A DNA stretch of 64,000 nt from Membranipora membranacea. Its lineage: Eukaryota > Bryozoa > Gymnolaemata > Cheilostomatida > Membraniporidae. Location: positions 17,100,062-17,164,061 of the forward strand of contig OU612074.1 in NCBI GenBank assembly GCA_914767715.1. The letters run 5' to 3'. Under the pieces are notes generated by a model that saw only the letters and a list, made by a program, of their open reading frames with translations, did no database searches and was not told where the DNA came from. Position numbers and translations under genes: made by a program. Positions 1-12,900 of the stretch are shown here, in pieces. Within the stretch, counting starts at the first letter, position 1. Each line of letters begins with the position of its first letter.

Positions 1-47
1 TGACTGGTGGCTCTGCTGGGCAAAGCCCAGCTGTGGCAGCAGTGGTT

Positions 48-334
48 TAAAGACTACCAAAAGACCAATGTGTGTTATAGTCAGGCAGTTACTTATGATA
101 AAGTTGTGTCAGATTTGAATGGTGAAAAATTTCAATGCTCTTCTGGGCGTGAATTATTGAGAGTGGAAGAAGGGAATGTAACTCTCATTCTCTGCATTAT
201 GATGTCACAATCTCCCGGATGTGCAATACAAGAAACAAGCACTTCCGGGTGACTGTGAATCGTAATTCAGGCAATGAGAGCTATCATAGATTACTGCCTG
301 ACTATAACATGCTTTGGTCTTTGGGTAGTCTTTA
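48..334. mobile_element. MITE with ~50-bp terminal inverted repeats, possibly Tc1/mariner-like
   Basis: The left end (AAAGACTACC..AAAGACCAA..TTATAGTCAGGCAGT) returns as its reverse complement at the right end (ACTGCCTGACTATAA..GGTCTTTGGGTAGTCTTT), about 50 bp with few mismatches. TA stands at both tips, fitting a TA target duplication. There is no transposase ORF. It ends 26 bp before a RetSat splice acceptor. A partial relative is at about 18813-18953. Confidence 0.65.
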
Positions 335-360
335 CCAATGTTTTCCCCTTTGTTCGCCAG

Positions 361-3300
361 GTTGTGTTAGGTAGAGGAGAGAATCGAGTACAGGTACCCA
401 TACATTCAGGTGACGAGTTCAGGGAGAAGTTAGTAGAGTCCTTCCCTGAGGAGGTGGCAGCTATCGATCAGTTTATCAGCGATGCCAAGGTATATTCAAA
501 CATAATTCTTACCTTCCGAGGGTTTAAATATAGCCAATGTGTTGGCTCTGGTTGGCTGGGTGTTGCTAACCCACGGCCAATCATATCAGAGCCAACATAG
601 TTTGAATGGTAAAGGAGAGATTTAAGTGGAATTCGCTACCAAACACCACATAATGTCACAACTGTATTATGATTGCTGCAAGCTTAACTTTTCTCCGTTT
701 GTCAAGTGATGCATGTACTTGATATTGACCTCTCTAAATTGTGTGATAGATAAGTATGTCAGCAACCTGCACAATTCTGAAAAAATGCTATAAAAATACC
801 TTTCAATCCAGAATAGAGATATCTAATTGGATTATCGAATGACTCTAAGGAACCATGGACAATTATTGTGATGTTCATTCAGCTTATCTCATGATTTAAT
901 CTGGCCCAGACCTAATATTGGGGCTCCCTGCACCAATGAACTAAACCTTAGTTCATTGCCTGCACACAATGCTGTCTTCAATTTCTTCAGAGAAAAGAGA
1001 GCAATCTTCAATTTTAAAACTCTAAACTTCAGAATAGATTCTTCAATAACAACTGGACTCGACATGAAACTGCTCTACTTAAATGCCTGTGAAAACTGAG
1101 CCAACAAGTTTATTAGTTAATGAAGGTGATCATCTTTTATTGACAAACAATGCACCTGGTGGCCTCGAACCCAGGATCCTGTGATCCAAAATCAGTAACA
1201 CTGATGGGTTTTGGTTTGTTTTTGTGTAGAGTTTTCTGTTCAAACCATAGAGTTATTATATATATTATATTATATATTATATATATATATAATAACTCTA
1301 TGGTTCAAACCAACAAACCAAACCTGAGTAGATAACTCCAAGTTGTTTGACTGAATCCAGTCTATTTGAAATGGGGAAATCTTCTATTGATTTTTCATTT
1401 ATATCTTTTCTTCAAAATTAAAACACTTAATCTTCAATCTTCAGTAAAATATGCAGGGAGCCCCAATATTGCTTGGTGTTAATCAACTTTGATCCAGGTT
1501 GTCTGCTTTGGGAATTGCCTTCCTCCACTAATAAGACGGTTATCAGTATTGTATGTGCGATTAGAAGGCAGGCAATAGTATGAGGACTCAAACTTGAAAT
1601 GATTGTCATGGAATAGCAGCGGTCCAATTTGCCTGTGTTCGAAGTCTGCCCCCTTCGTGCTGACCGCAGCTCACAAGTGTTGTGAGAACAACTGGAATAC
1701 GGCCAGATTGAATCAAACTTTATCAAATGCCTATATATCTGCTCCTCTGTTGACAGCTATGTGACGCAACAGGACTGGGACTTGCCCTTCTAAAGATGCT
1801 GCCGCGATGGCTGGCCACAATTCTCTATAAGACCGGTGCTATAGACTACATATCCTCTTATACTAAATGGACATCTATGAACTCCTTGGAATATGTAAAT
1901 GGCCTGACGAAAAATCAGAACCTTCGAGCGGTGTTTTTATACTGTTACGGTGATTATGGTATGTTATAAAATTATCTACGTAACCTGAGTTATTGAGTTG
2001 AAGGAAGCTGCAGCATCAGAGTGATACCAATGGTCCGACAGCACAAATGGACAAGTGCAAAAGATACTTATATACATTTTAGGAAGCTATGAGTGTGTTT
2101 AATTTGTTAAGATTTTACTCTGCATTTGTGGTGCATATGAAATGTATGATAGCTGTTGCAATATAGTTGAATACAATTTTTACCCGTAAAAATAAGTTGG
2201 GAGATGTCCCCTTACAAAAACAGGAAAATTGGATTGGTTGATAACAGGAATGGAAAATCCAAAATCGAGGAGAGGTTTCTGCCCGATTTAATGAGGGGAC
2301 AACTCTCTTGAACAATCATCAAACGAGACAGGGTAGCCCATTTGATGCACTGCATTATCATTTGATGTTGATTTTGTCTGCCATGCTTTCACACAAAGCA
2401 CCAGCCACTTACTACTTTTGATTAGATTAGATTAGATCAAGATTGTTCTGATTGCCTGCATTCCAGTTGCTCCCTTCCACTGGTCACGTCGGAGGTTGTG
2501 GCGTGACCAGTGGATCTGGAGCAACTCCGAATGCAGGCAATTGGAACAACCTTGATCTAGGCTAGATAGACCAAGCCTGTCAAAAGTTATCTTTGAATTG
2601 AATATTATCATTTGCTAATTTCTATCGCCCTAATCGATGATGATTGGCTGAGCCCTAGTTGGTCACCAAAATTTGTTCTGAAATTGCCAAAAATAAGCAC
2701 ACATATACGCCCATATCAGCCAGACGTGTAAGATTCATATTCACAATTTCATTATCAACCTCCCCATTTTTATACAGTTTTTGTTGTATTAGAGAAGGTA
2801 TGTTTGCGTGGATTGATTTTAACAACTAGAATATAATAGCTGTAGAACTCCCTTCACATAATATCCAAAATTATTTTGCTTACCTCATTCCTTTATATAG
2901 TGATAGTCAATACTTTTCCTTTGGGATTTGAAAGCAGAAACAATGAGTAAAAGCAACCAATGCTATCCGACAGGGTGTAATAGAATGTTTTCCAAATGAC
3001 TTAGTTCTGAAGAAAAGTTGGCTGATGGTCCTTGAGCAATAAGTGATAAGCAATAAGTGATAAGTGATAAGTGATAAGTGAATGGAGGTATATAATACTT
3101 GAATCTGCTCATGTATCAATTCATGAAACCTTAGCACTGTGAATTTGGGTAGGGGCTTGGTGAAGATAGTAATTTCCCTTTACTGAGTTCTTTTCTAAAT
3201 CCAATTGGATATTCATGAATCTTAAATAATCCGACAACATTCCTGGTTTGATGGAAACTACGAAGGTCTGCTCAACAACCTCGGGTGTCTTCTAATGAGA

Positions 3301-6300
3301 TAACAAAGTAGTTTCACGGCCATATTCCATTGGCAGCCTCCTATCTATCACTGTCACTTGGAAATCTGGCCTACAATTCTGCTGTGTATTTCTCTACTTT
3401 CTTTGGGCCGTTTCTCAAGAACATACTAATATAATGACTCTTCACAAAAAAACATCATCATTTTGATAACCTTCCTCTCCGAGGAGTTGGATGTGATACA
3501 AACCCTAGTCTCTCTAAAATAGTACATAGATGTTATTGCCCTCAGCTCCCTATGCTGAACTAAACTCACTCCCATTGCTCCTAGCAGTCAAATAATGATT
3601 AACAATAATATGGTTTTTCTGCAAATCCCCTTCAACCATAATATTTGTCTCTGGTGAACTGTTGCCTCCTTTATGAATGGGATAAAAACCTTAATAGATT
3701 AGTTATCTCTAAAATGATTTTGGGAAACTTACACTGAGGCTGAGGTATTATACTGTTGTAGCCCTGTGTGGTTTAAATGTTGAGATTGGCAGTCTGGCTA
3801 TCTTTCTATCTCCCGCACTGCCACTACTTAGAGAAAAATAACTTCTAAAGCCCCCTGGAAGGAGCACTGCACACTTGACGGCGTTTGTTTAGTCCTTATA
3901 GCATGAAAGCGAAAGCCTTCTCACAAAAAACAATTTTGATTTCAATCTACGGCACAATGTGCAGTTATTTTCTCCCGTAATTATATACCTCAGATATTCC
4001 TGAAGATCCTGTAGATTCAGCAATACTAGCAAAAACCAGAATAAGACAATCCTTATTTCCGAGTCACACCACAACTTGTTGCTTCACTCTGATTTCTTCT
4101 TTGTAGGCACAGCACCTAGTGATTCAGGTGTCATGATGCATGCTAGTCTGATCACTCACTTCATGAAAGGTGCCGGATATCCAGTAGGTGGCGCTAGTCA
4201 GATAGCAAAGAATATTGTACCTGTTATCGAGAGAGCCGGAGGCAAAGTTCTTGTCAGAGCTACAGGTTTGTTACATGTTACATGCAGGGTTTAACTAATT
4301 GGGAGTTAATAAATTAATTAAGCGATGGTTTGGCGTGTGACTACTTTAGCTTGATAGGGAGTTATCTCTCTGTAAAGCTAAACTACTACATTTAGGTGTT
4401 ATCCTCTCTCCATACATAATGTGATACCACATGGACACTTGTAACTACTCTAGTGCCCTATTGCCATAATTTGTCCATGGAGTTGGAAGTTAATTCTCGG
4501 TCGCATTATGGCAATACAGCCACCTAGTTCAAAAACCATTTTTTGAAGCTGCCATAGTCATTGGACATATCTACTTGTAGTTTATCCAACCTGACACCAT
4601 CGGCCAAAATGCCTAGATCAAATCATACTGCAACTATTTTTTTCAAACTACAAGCTTCTCGACCTATTGGCTAAGATAAAAGTGTCACTGCCAATGGCCG
4701 ATTAGTGCCAGATCAGTTTTGGCAGCTCGCTGCACACCCATGATTAGGAGGTCCACCATGGCCTCACCTCTGGGATGCATTCTAGTTTTCTAGGATGTAT
4801 CACATTCTCAGTATGAGGATTTAGGGCACCTTGCGTCCCTCTTTAGGGGCAGCCCAATCTTCTGTTTCTTCGCAAACAGCAACTACAAGCAATACTTTGT
4901 TATGTCATGACACAATGGTAACCATGAAACATAATGTATAAGTATTATTTATTTTCTTTGACAGTCAAGAAAATATTATTTGAGAATGGTAAAGCTGTCG
5001 GAGTCAGCATTGTAAAAGGCCAGCAGGAAGCTGTGGATGTATTTGCTCCTATAATAATATCTGGAGCGGGAGTTTTTAATACTCAGACTATGGTGCCAAG
5101 AGAAATATTCAGCCAATCACGTAAGTGTTTGAATTTTCTTTATAGCATTCGAAGTTTGTCACTTTCTGTTTATAAGGTGGCAAAATAAATACATTGGGAT
5201 TTAGGCAATGCACTCTTAAAACTACAATATGGTTTTGGTGATTGTGAGTAAGACTTTTAATAGTTATTTATGTCACACAATCCCCCTTCACTACCTTTTT
5301 AGGTAGCTTAAACTGTGTCGGGGTAGCTGGTAGTACGTTTCACTTTGGGAAAGTGGTTGCTAATGAAATGCCACTACCCCCTATCCCAACACAGTTTGAG
5401 CACTTAAACCACTACTTATTGTGCATAGCAAGTTTTTGCTGCAGTCCCACTTTCATATCTTGTTTCATATGCCATTTAAAGGTGTTGTTTCATTACCAGC
5501 TGTTTAACTTGTTTAGTGATATTTCAGCACTGGCTAAGCTGGTGTCAGCCAATAGAGTTAGGAACGGAGTTGGCTCTCTCAGTCTATTCGTCGGCCTGAA
5601 GGGATCCACTAAATCACTAGGACTAAAATCACAGAACATCTGGGCACACACAAAGTGAGTACCTGAATTAGCTGACTTGACTGGTGAAGGTCCTGGGTTC
5701 GAATTCCTCTGCAGTCAACACACTACTGGAATTTTTTGGTACCCGAGGGGTGCTTCATCCTACCTGCGATCTGAGTACAGAGTTTTTTATCTAAAATAAC
5801 AGTTAACTTACAAATCATTTAAGATTTAGCTTGCAGGTAATCATAGTCTCTCTAGAGCAATCTGTGCATACACACCCAAGAACATATACATTTACATTGG
5901 ACAGTGAGTTGTGTGCCAATTACTCTCAGTTACAACTACTTTACTACTTGTGAAATGAGATTAGTCACACTTTATATGCTCTTATGTTCATTAGTTCTGA
6001 TTTGGACAAGACATTCAGAGAGATCTCAAGCAGAAAGACAATTGAGCCCGACACTATTGGCGAGATACCTTTAGTTTTCCTATCTTTTCCGTCAGCCAAG
6101 GTATGAATTCTAATTTCAAAAAAACATTCTACTGTGTCCTTATGAAGACTGTCATAAATCTCCCGGCTTCAAAGGCATCCACATAGAAGTTTTGCTTTTT
6201 ATCTGATATGTATGGTATTTCTGACCATTTGATGAGAAAAATATCCTTGGAAGAGGTCTGAGTTTAGCTGGAGTGACAATTGTAAATCCATGGATTTGAT

Positions 6301-8319
6301 CAAGGAGTTTGAAACTCTGTAACTCCCTGATTTGATACATACGAAACATCTGAAATGTTATGTGTGCACTGTTTTGAATCAGAGTTGTCTCCACACAGAA
6401 CACACAAGTTGCTTATGATTATCACCCAACATGTGCTAAATTCTGAATGAAAAGGATGATACACCAAGAATGGGTAGAGACCAGCCATCACAATATGTTA
6501 TATTTGAACTTCTGGGGACTTAAAGATGTTGTGTACTAATATTCTCAGTTAACCATCACATCTCCAAATTCATTTCTTTCTCATGAGCGAGGTGAGACTG
6601 ACCTATTAAATAGTCTGTAGCACTCCCTTCATGGTGCATATCCAGTAAATTACTGCGTCAAGTCTTATGTATGGTTTATCATTTGCAGGATCCTACATGG
6701 GCTGAGAGGAATCCAGATAAGACAACTCTTACAGCTATAACATGTGTGAACTATGAGTGGTTCGAGTGCTGGAAGGGAGATCAGGTTGGTACTTTATTGT
6801 CTTACTCCGCGATATTCTCTTCCATTCTCATTTTGAAAACTTGTTCACACTTCTAATATTAAAGTTGTGAATTAAGATAATGTGATTGTCCTACACCATC
6901 ATATTCCCTTCCATTCTCATTTTGAAAACTTGTTCACAGTTCTAATATTAAAGTTGGGAATTAAGATAATGTGATTGTCCTTACTCCCTGAGCTTCTCTC
7001 TATCCTACCTTTGAACCTAGGTAACAGTCATATGGTATTGTGTTGTACTTACCCTTTTATAACCTTGTAATCTCACGCACAATATTTCAACAACCAAAGA
7101 ATACAATTATAAAATAGGGTCTATATATGCCGATTTTTTTATAGCAAAGTGCTTGAATCATAATGTGCTGTTACAATAAAAAATACAAGTGACGGTGAGT
7201 GGTTTTTTTCCCAGGTGAAACACAGAGGCACAGCTTATGATGAGCTAAAGGATGCGATCGGTCAGCAAATGTGGAAACAGGTATGATGATAGAAAGAATT
7301 GTCGTCTTTTTGGCTCTAATATGACAGTCATGCCTTGGTCTATTAACTTCCGGAGTTATCCCCGTTTAGCATGCCCTCTCCGTTTTTGATGCGGAAATTT
7401 AATAATGTGTTGGCCTATAATGGGAAGGCGAATGCAAGGGGAATCCAACAAGCTGATACCAGAGCTTTTGTAGCCTTTTCAAAGCGGCCCCATTTTTGTT
7501 GTTGTATCAACAAAAACTACAAAAAGGGCGCAGCTGAGTTAAGGCTAGCGCTTCTGGCGTGCGGGATCATGCCCGAAAAAGATAGATTGGCCATCATCTG
7601 AAATTCATCTCATCCATGTTTAATGTTTATAGATTTTAGAGCTGTACCCACAACTTGAAGGTAAGATAGAGTACTTTGATGTCGGCAGTCCACTGTCTAA
7701 TGATTACTATATAGCCGCAAATCGTGGTGAGATGTACGGGCTAGATCACAACATGTCCCGCTTCCAGTGGGATACTGCTATGGCTCTGAGGCCAGACACG
7801 GGAATTCCTGGGCTTTACCTCACTGGACAGGTTGGTTATAGAAATTAATTATTTGATGACATCTGAATTCTATTTCGGTTTTCTCGGATGAACTTTGACA
7901 TTTGCAAGATTTCAGTTGTTAATTTTGATTTCCGAACTCAAGATGATTGAAATTGATGATGATATGATCTTTATTAATGAAAACTGTCGAAAACATCCAT
8001 TGAGAAGACGGCAGACATCATATAATAACTAGTCAGACAAATAGAAAAAATCAAAAATATCATTATTATTAGGTAACTCATTGGTTAGCAATTATATCCA
8101 ATTGGCATCAAAGACACCTTGTTTTGAATATCCCACCATGACAAAGTATTAAAATTATTTTGCCTCATCTATTCACAGGATATAATGACATGCGGTTTCT
8201 CTGGTGCTTTGTACGGTGGTCTCCTGTCTGCGAGCTCAGTATTAGGACGTAACCTGTTCGGAGATTGTGAGCATCTCCACAAACAGCTTATCAAAGAAGG
8301 AAGGAGTCTTAACGTCTAG
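361..8319 (+). CDS. RETSAT-like: Retinol saturase-like (all-trans-retinol 13,14-reductase) FAD oxidoreductase, 3' ten coding exons
   Basis: Exons fitted by frame and GT-AG: 361-489, 1757-1958, 4107-4265, 4965-5120, 5528-5654, 5995-6100, 6689-6784, 7215-7280, 7633-7830, 8179-8319 (stop TAG). They join without a break into 459 residues; the family is about 610, so the N-terminal FAD dinucleotide-binding part lies left of the window. Recognisable family blocks are HFMKGAGYPVGGASQIA, PLVFLSFPSAKDPTW, YPQLEGKIEYFDVGSPL and the C-terminal FAD-contacting GLYLTGQDIMTCGFSGALYGG-like end. Family members saturate the 13-14 double bond of all-trans-retinol, usually at the ER membrane; substrate here is inferred from family only. 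No frameshift or premature stop is seen. Introns carry several MITEs and a tandem duplication. A related carotenoid-isomerase-like (CrtISO) oxidoreductase is the main alternative. Confidence 0.88.
1246..1302. mobile_element. 57-bp near-perfect palindrome with hAT-type 8-bp target duplication
   Basis: The tips are CATAGAGTTATTATATA and its reverse complement with an AT-only centre. The 8-mer GTTCAAAC stands immediately left (1238-1245) and right (1303-1310). The termini match those of the 1.8-kb element at 19368-21190. It therefore looks like a minimal two-ended derivative of that family inside a RetSat intron. Confidence 0.75.
2434..2558. mobile_element. Short hairpin MITE, GGAGCAACTCCGAAT family
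   Basis: About 40 bp at the left (AGATCAAGATTGTTCTGATT then GCCTGCATTCC and GTTGCTCC) pairs with the right arm (GGAGCAACTCCGAATGCAGG, then CAATTGGAACAACCTTGATCT). No coding capacity. Related hairpins or fragments lie near 39040-39112, 46281-46363, 60222-60293 and 63715-63815. Confidence 0.65.
5290..5411. mobile_element. Hairpin MITE, AAACTGTGTCGGGATAGCTG family (copy 1)
   Basis: Left arm around TAAACTGTGTCGGGGTAGCT and right arm around CCCAACACAGTTTGAGCACT are inverted copies flanking a short centre with ATTTCATTAGC-type sequence. It lies in a RetSat intron just upstream of the exon at 5528. A cleaner copy is at 17178-17312. Confidence 0.6.
6812..6984. repeat. Recent tandem duplication, 89-bp period, in a RetSat intron
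   Basis: Units 6812-6900 and 6901-6984 share CATTCTCATTTTGAAAACTT, GTTCACA, CTAATATTAAAGTTG and AATTAAGATAATGTGATTG with only a few differences. Because it is intronic the reading frame is not affected. Confidence 0.8.
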
Positions 8320-9236
8320 TTTAGCAAAAGTCATATAAAGCCAGTAAAATCAACATCAACAAGACAATGTCAACTTGAATTTTTTGACAATGAGTTTGGT
8401 GCTAATATATTTACCATTTTATTGAACTCGATATATTGATTGTTGTTATTTATGTCGTAACCATCAGCTATGATAATTTTAGATAAAACTCAAAATCTTT
8501 ACTTCACTACCGATTTTACAAAGTCTCTCAGAGTTGCCCTGCTTGTAGAATTATTTGTGAATCCTTGAAGGTAGAAATAAGACATGATCTCACTATCAAA
8601 ATGTATGATTCATTTTTTCGCTCGGTTACAACATTCTGGTATTTTATATCAGCGCAACTACTTGTCATTCGTTTAAATAAGTCAAAGATTATGAATTTTA
8701 GCTAATATATTTGTGTTTCCCATCAGCAAGTTATACTTTTCATCAATAACCATTCAATGAAGACATTGCAATAAATGGTCTTCCTTGTTTTATACACAAT
8801 TGGAGAAGGAGTTTACTACACTTTTACGCAATTGTCTGGCATTTAGATCAAAGTTATTTTGGCTTGCTATCTGAAAAATGAATACTTTATGCTGATTAGG
8901 ATGAATATTGTTCCTCACATATTATATTTTATTTTTTTATCACAATGATAGATAATGCAGATCAGTAAAATCAGGGTTGTTTCCAAAATAGAGAAGAAAA
9001 ATCATTTACCTTGTTCTCACTTTTAAAGGGTAACGGGATTCCCTTGGTTCAAATTTTGCATAAATTTCACTGTTGCCTTTTTCCGGTACAATTATGGCTT
9101 CTTTTTTTTGTCAGTCGTGTTTGAAAGGCATTCGCTGTCAAGGTTGAGTCATACTGTTCGAAGCATCAGCAAACTCAGATTCATTTTTTATATCAAACCT
9201 AATGTATGGAATTTTAATGTTCCATCGAAGTGTGAC
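8320..9236. other. RetSat 3' UTR and downstream flank
   Basis: AT-rich, no ORF of note. A candidate polyadenylation signal AATAAA for RetSat is at about 8771-8776, roughly 450 bp after the stop codon. Nothing else recognised. Confidence 0.5.
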
Positions 9237-9244
9237 GCCTCACT

Positions 9245-9660
9245 CAGTGGCGTATATTAGCACTCACGGCCCACGGATATCCGTGAGTGGCTGAATAGCT
9301 CAGTGTGTAGAGCGTCCGATTTATAACCACTGATAATAAGATTGTTGTGGGTTCGAATCCCATCTAGGTCAGTTTTTTTTTCAAATGGGTGCTTTATAAC
9401 TGGAGCATTTTTACCGTAAACTTCTACTGCTATTGAGTTGTTTTCTGAAAGTACCCAACAGCTCAGTGAGCTATTGAAATGCCTCTCTGCTTGCACTATT
9501 TTGCTACCGATATGCAAAAATTTCCGTGGTGGGAGGGCGCTTAAGCGTCCCTCCCACACCCTCCCCGCCACGCCTACGGCGTGTGGGTCGGGCTGCGCCC
9601 GATTATTATGCTCATCTCTGAAAAGTCAGTGAGTGAAATTTTTTAGAATATACGCCCCTG
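9245..9660. mobile_element. 416-bp hAT-type nonautonomous element carrying a tRNA-like segment
   Basis: Tips are CAGTGGCGTATATTA and the inverted CAGGGGCGTATATTC. A perfect 8-bp direct repeat GCCTCACT flanks it (9237-9244 and 9661-9668), the duplication size of hAT transposons. Inside are a tRNA-like block (about 9288-9370) and an unusually GC-rich stretch with its own palindrome around GGGAGGGCGCTTAAGCGTCC. No transposase. Confidence 0.75.
9288..9370 (+). ncRNA. tRNA-like sequence with Pol III A and B boxes (SINE head)
   Basis: An A box-like TAGCTCAGTGTGTAGAGCG lies at about 9296-9314 and a B box GGTTCGAATCCC at 9350-9361. The 5' TGGCTGA can pair with 3' TAGGTCA at most positions, and a T run follows. 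The anticodon arm is poor, so a tRNA-derived SINE head is more likely than a working tRNA gene. Confidence 0.55.
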
Positions 9661-9789
9661 GCCTCACTCATAATTTGTGGTTTGGCTAGAGGGTGGTAAA
9701 ATATTTTTTTCATCTGCAGACTGCACACAGGATATAACTTTGTTGTGGAGCCAACTTTGTGAGATATTTTATGAAAGCCATTTTCAGGA

Positions 9790-9845
9790 GCGGCCGTGGT
9801 GAAATGGATAGGGCGTGGGTCCCATGTTCGATTCCCGGCAGACAA
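9790..9845 (+). repeat. Deleted tRNA-derived SINE fragment
   Basis: TGGTGAAATGGATAGG (A-box-like) is followed after a shortened middle by ATGTTCGATTCCC (B-box-like). The anticodon region is mostly missing. The rest of 9669-9974 holds nothing I recognise. Confidence 0.45.
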
Positions 9846-9974
9846 CGGCGGTGTCAGGAAAGGCATCTGACCTCAAATGTTTCTGTGCCACATTTGATGT
9901 GGATTGAACAAAGCAGTTTTTGTATTCTCTTTGCACATAACCTAGTTAGAGTCAGCCGCTGGATGGATCCTTAC

Positions 9975-12900
9975 CACTGCGTTTCATACCCAAGAATTGT
10001 CTGACATTTCTGTACAATTCTAGAATTGTCAGAAACTGACCTATATATCATTACCCAACCAGCAACCATTATTGTGTAATTAACCCTGCCTGCTAAATAA
10101 ATTACTTTCATTATTGATATTGTATAGCCATAGTATAAGCCTTTACAGTTCTAGTGAATATCATACAATTTGATATGCTGTAATGAATAGATATTGCTGT
10201 GCAAGGTAGCATCAAAACCTATATTGCGGGAGGCCCAGGTTCAGATCAGAACTTTGCTACTAATAAAAATGTACAACGTCGCTCCCCAGATGAGCGAGGA
10301 ATTATTTTGTATCAACTGTCCTACATGCCTAAGTGGAGAGAAGTGTTATGTGAATAAGGCCATATTATCCACAGAACCACTGACTACTGAAAATATGCTG
10401 ACTGATGCTAAAAAAACCTAAACTTGGTGTCACAGCAAGTTGTATGAGTACTGATTATTGGCATAGTCTAAACTACGCTCCTTGTGATTATTGAGATTGA
10501 ATTGCTTTCAGCTATTTCTATTTGTTGGCCAAAGATGCTCTGAGCATGGAGTTAGCTCTGAATGTTATGGTATGTGGACTGAGGGAGGCAAAGGTAAATC
10601 AACTATCGTAAGCCTGGTATATATTCATTACCTGTCTACAAAGGAGCTCTTGATGTTATACTATATAATTCTCAGCCATCTCAGTTATACGGTGTACAGG
10701 AAGCAATTTTGGCATATTTCTCTCTCACTCTTGGATGGTAGTTCCCTAGTAGGTGTTGGCACTAGTACAGATAGTATTAAAATGTCATCCTAGTGGCAAC
10801 ACCGTTTAATGTAATAAATTTTAATCTGTCAGCTTGAGTGCCACAAGCAGGGAGATTGGCCAATAACAGGCATAATTACATAACTACCTTGATATCCTTG
10901 TTGTCAAAATTTTTAATTCTCCAATTAAGTATAATTAATACTGTTTGTTAATCCTTCACACACATTCCATTGCACTTGTAACAAGTCATCATGACACACT
11001 TGTGGAATCAGAGAGACAGGAGTCATTGTAAGCTGACCTAACTTCCTGTCTTTTGCTGCTGATAATGAATTGAGTTTTAAATTTCGCGAATATTCATTTT
11101 TATAAAGATGGTTGTTTGGGTGTGATTGCAATCATGATCATTCTTTGTCAGAAGAGTGAGGGGCGGGAAGTTGTAACATTTTATGCAAAAAACTAGATAA
11201 TTGTCCAAATTCCATTTGTATATTTTTATCAAATTATTTCACCAAACTCTGCATCAAAGCTGATCATTGTACAGAGTTATTATGCCAAGAATGAGATTGC
11301 CTCGCAAAAAAACCTTAAATTCTCTGGCGCCCTTATTCTCCAGTATTTGCAAAAAAGTTTCATTGATATTCCGCGCTTCTTGGTCAACTTCAAGAGTTGA
11401 GCCAGCATTATATGATAATCTGTGTGTTTATCCACAGGGTGGTTCATTTACAAATCTACTGGTACCTCATAAGTTCTGTGAAGGTGCCTATGAATGCCAG
11501 TGTAAACAAAATTAACATTCTTACTGGCTTATCTTGATTATGACTTCATGGGTAAATAACTTGGATACCAACAATACATCCAATTATGCTTGGCTAAGAT
11601 GTTGATGTTAATTGAAAGGTAAACAATTGGCAGATGACACTGTGAGAATCTTGTTCAAATTCAATAATAAGCTAATCTCAATGAAAATGATCAAACTGTA
11701 CACTGTAGCCATTAATTGTATGCATCAAAGAGTTTGGTATGTTAAAGGTTCTATCAACCTGAAATTCCGATCATTTCAACAAATTCAGATTAGGGGCTTG
11801 CAGGGCCATTACAGCTGTTAAATTTTAAAGCGATAAATTATTGCCTGGACAGCCTTTTGGCAGATAATCTTTCAAAGCTCTCAGATTATTATTATCGGCT
11901 GCATTGATAAATTTAGAATTTACAGTGACCACCAGACATTCTGTACAAACAGTTCTATTGTGTCATCGAATGATAGGCCTGTTAGATTTACTCTTGCTTC
12001 TCTCTACCCATATACCATAAAATTCAATTAATGGCTACAATGCACTGTTTAATCTGCCTGATAGAATTTTGCATAAAATGTTACAACTTCCCGCCCCCTC
12101 ACTCTTCCGTCAAAGAATGATCATGATTGCAATCACACCCAAACAACCATCATTATAAAAATGAATATTCGCGAAATTTAAAACTCAATTCATTATCAGC
12201 AGCAAAAGACAGGAAGTTAGGTCAGCTTACAATGACTCCTGTCTCTCTGATTCCACAAGTGTGTCATGATGACTTGTTACAAGTGCAATGGAATGTGTGT
12301 GAAGGATTAACAAACAGTATTAATTATACTTAATTGGAGAATTAAAAATTTTGACAACAAGGATATCAAGGTAGTTATGTAATTATGCCTGTTATTGGCC
12401 AATCTCCCTGCTTGTGGCACTCAAGCTGACAGATTAAAATTTATTACATTAAACGGTGTTGCCACTAGTCTAACATTTTAATACTATCTGTACTAGTGCC
12501 AACACCTACTAGGGGACTACCATCCAAGAGTGAGACAGAACTATGCCAGAATTGCTTCTTGTACACCATATAACTGAGATGGCTGAGAATTATATAGTAA
12601 AACATCAAGAGCTCCTTTGTAGACAGGTAATGAATATATACCAGGCTTACGATAGTTGATTTACCTTTGCCTCCCTCAGCCCACATACCATAACATTCAG
12701 AGCTAACTCCATGCTCAGAGCATCTTTGTCCAACAAATAGAAATAGCTGAAAGCCATTCACTCTCAATAATCACAAGGGGCGTAATTTAGACTATGCCAA
12801 TAATCAGCACTCATACTACTTGCTGTGACACCAAGTTTGAGTTTTTTTAGCATCAGTCAGCATATTTTCAGTAGTCAGTGGTTCTGTGGATAATATGGCC

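Noticed and set aside
7-252. An 81-codon frame before the first RetSat exon
   Set aside because: Falls mostly within the MITE at 48-334; the real exon begins at the acceptor at 360.
3030-3085. Short direct repeats around AAGTGATAAGTGATAAGTGA as a possible CRISPR-like array
   Set aside because: It is a short microsatellite without spacers, in an animal intron.
7371-7601. A 76-codon open frame between RetSat exons
   Set aside because: Lies in an intron, has no homologous look, and the RetSat frame runs cleanly from the exon ending 7280 to the one starting 7633 without it.
9288-9370. A genuine tRNA gene
   Set aside because: A and B boxes are present, but the anticodon arm does not fold well and the sequence is embedded in a transposon. 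A tRNA search program would decide.
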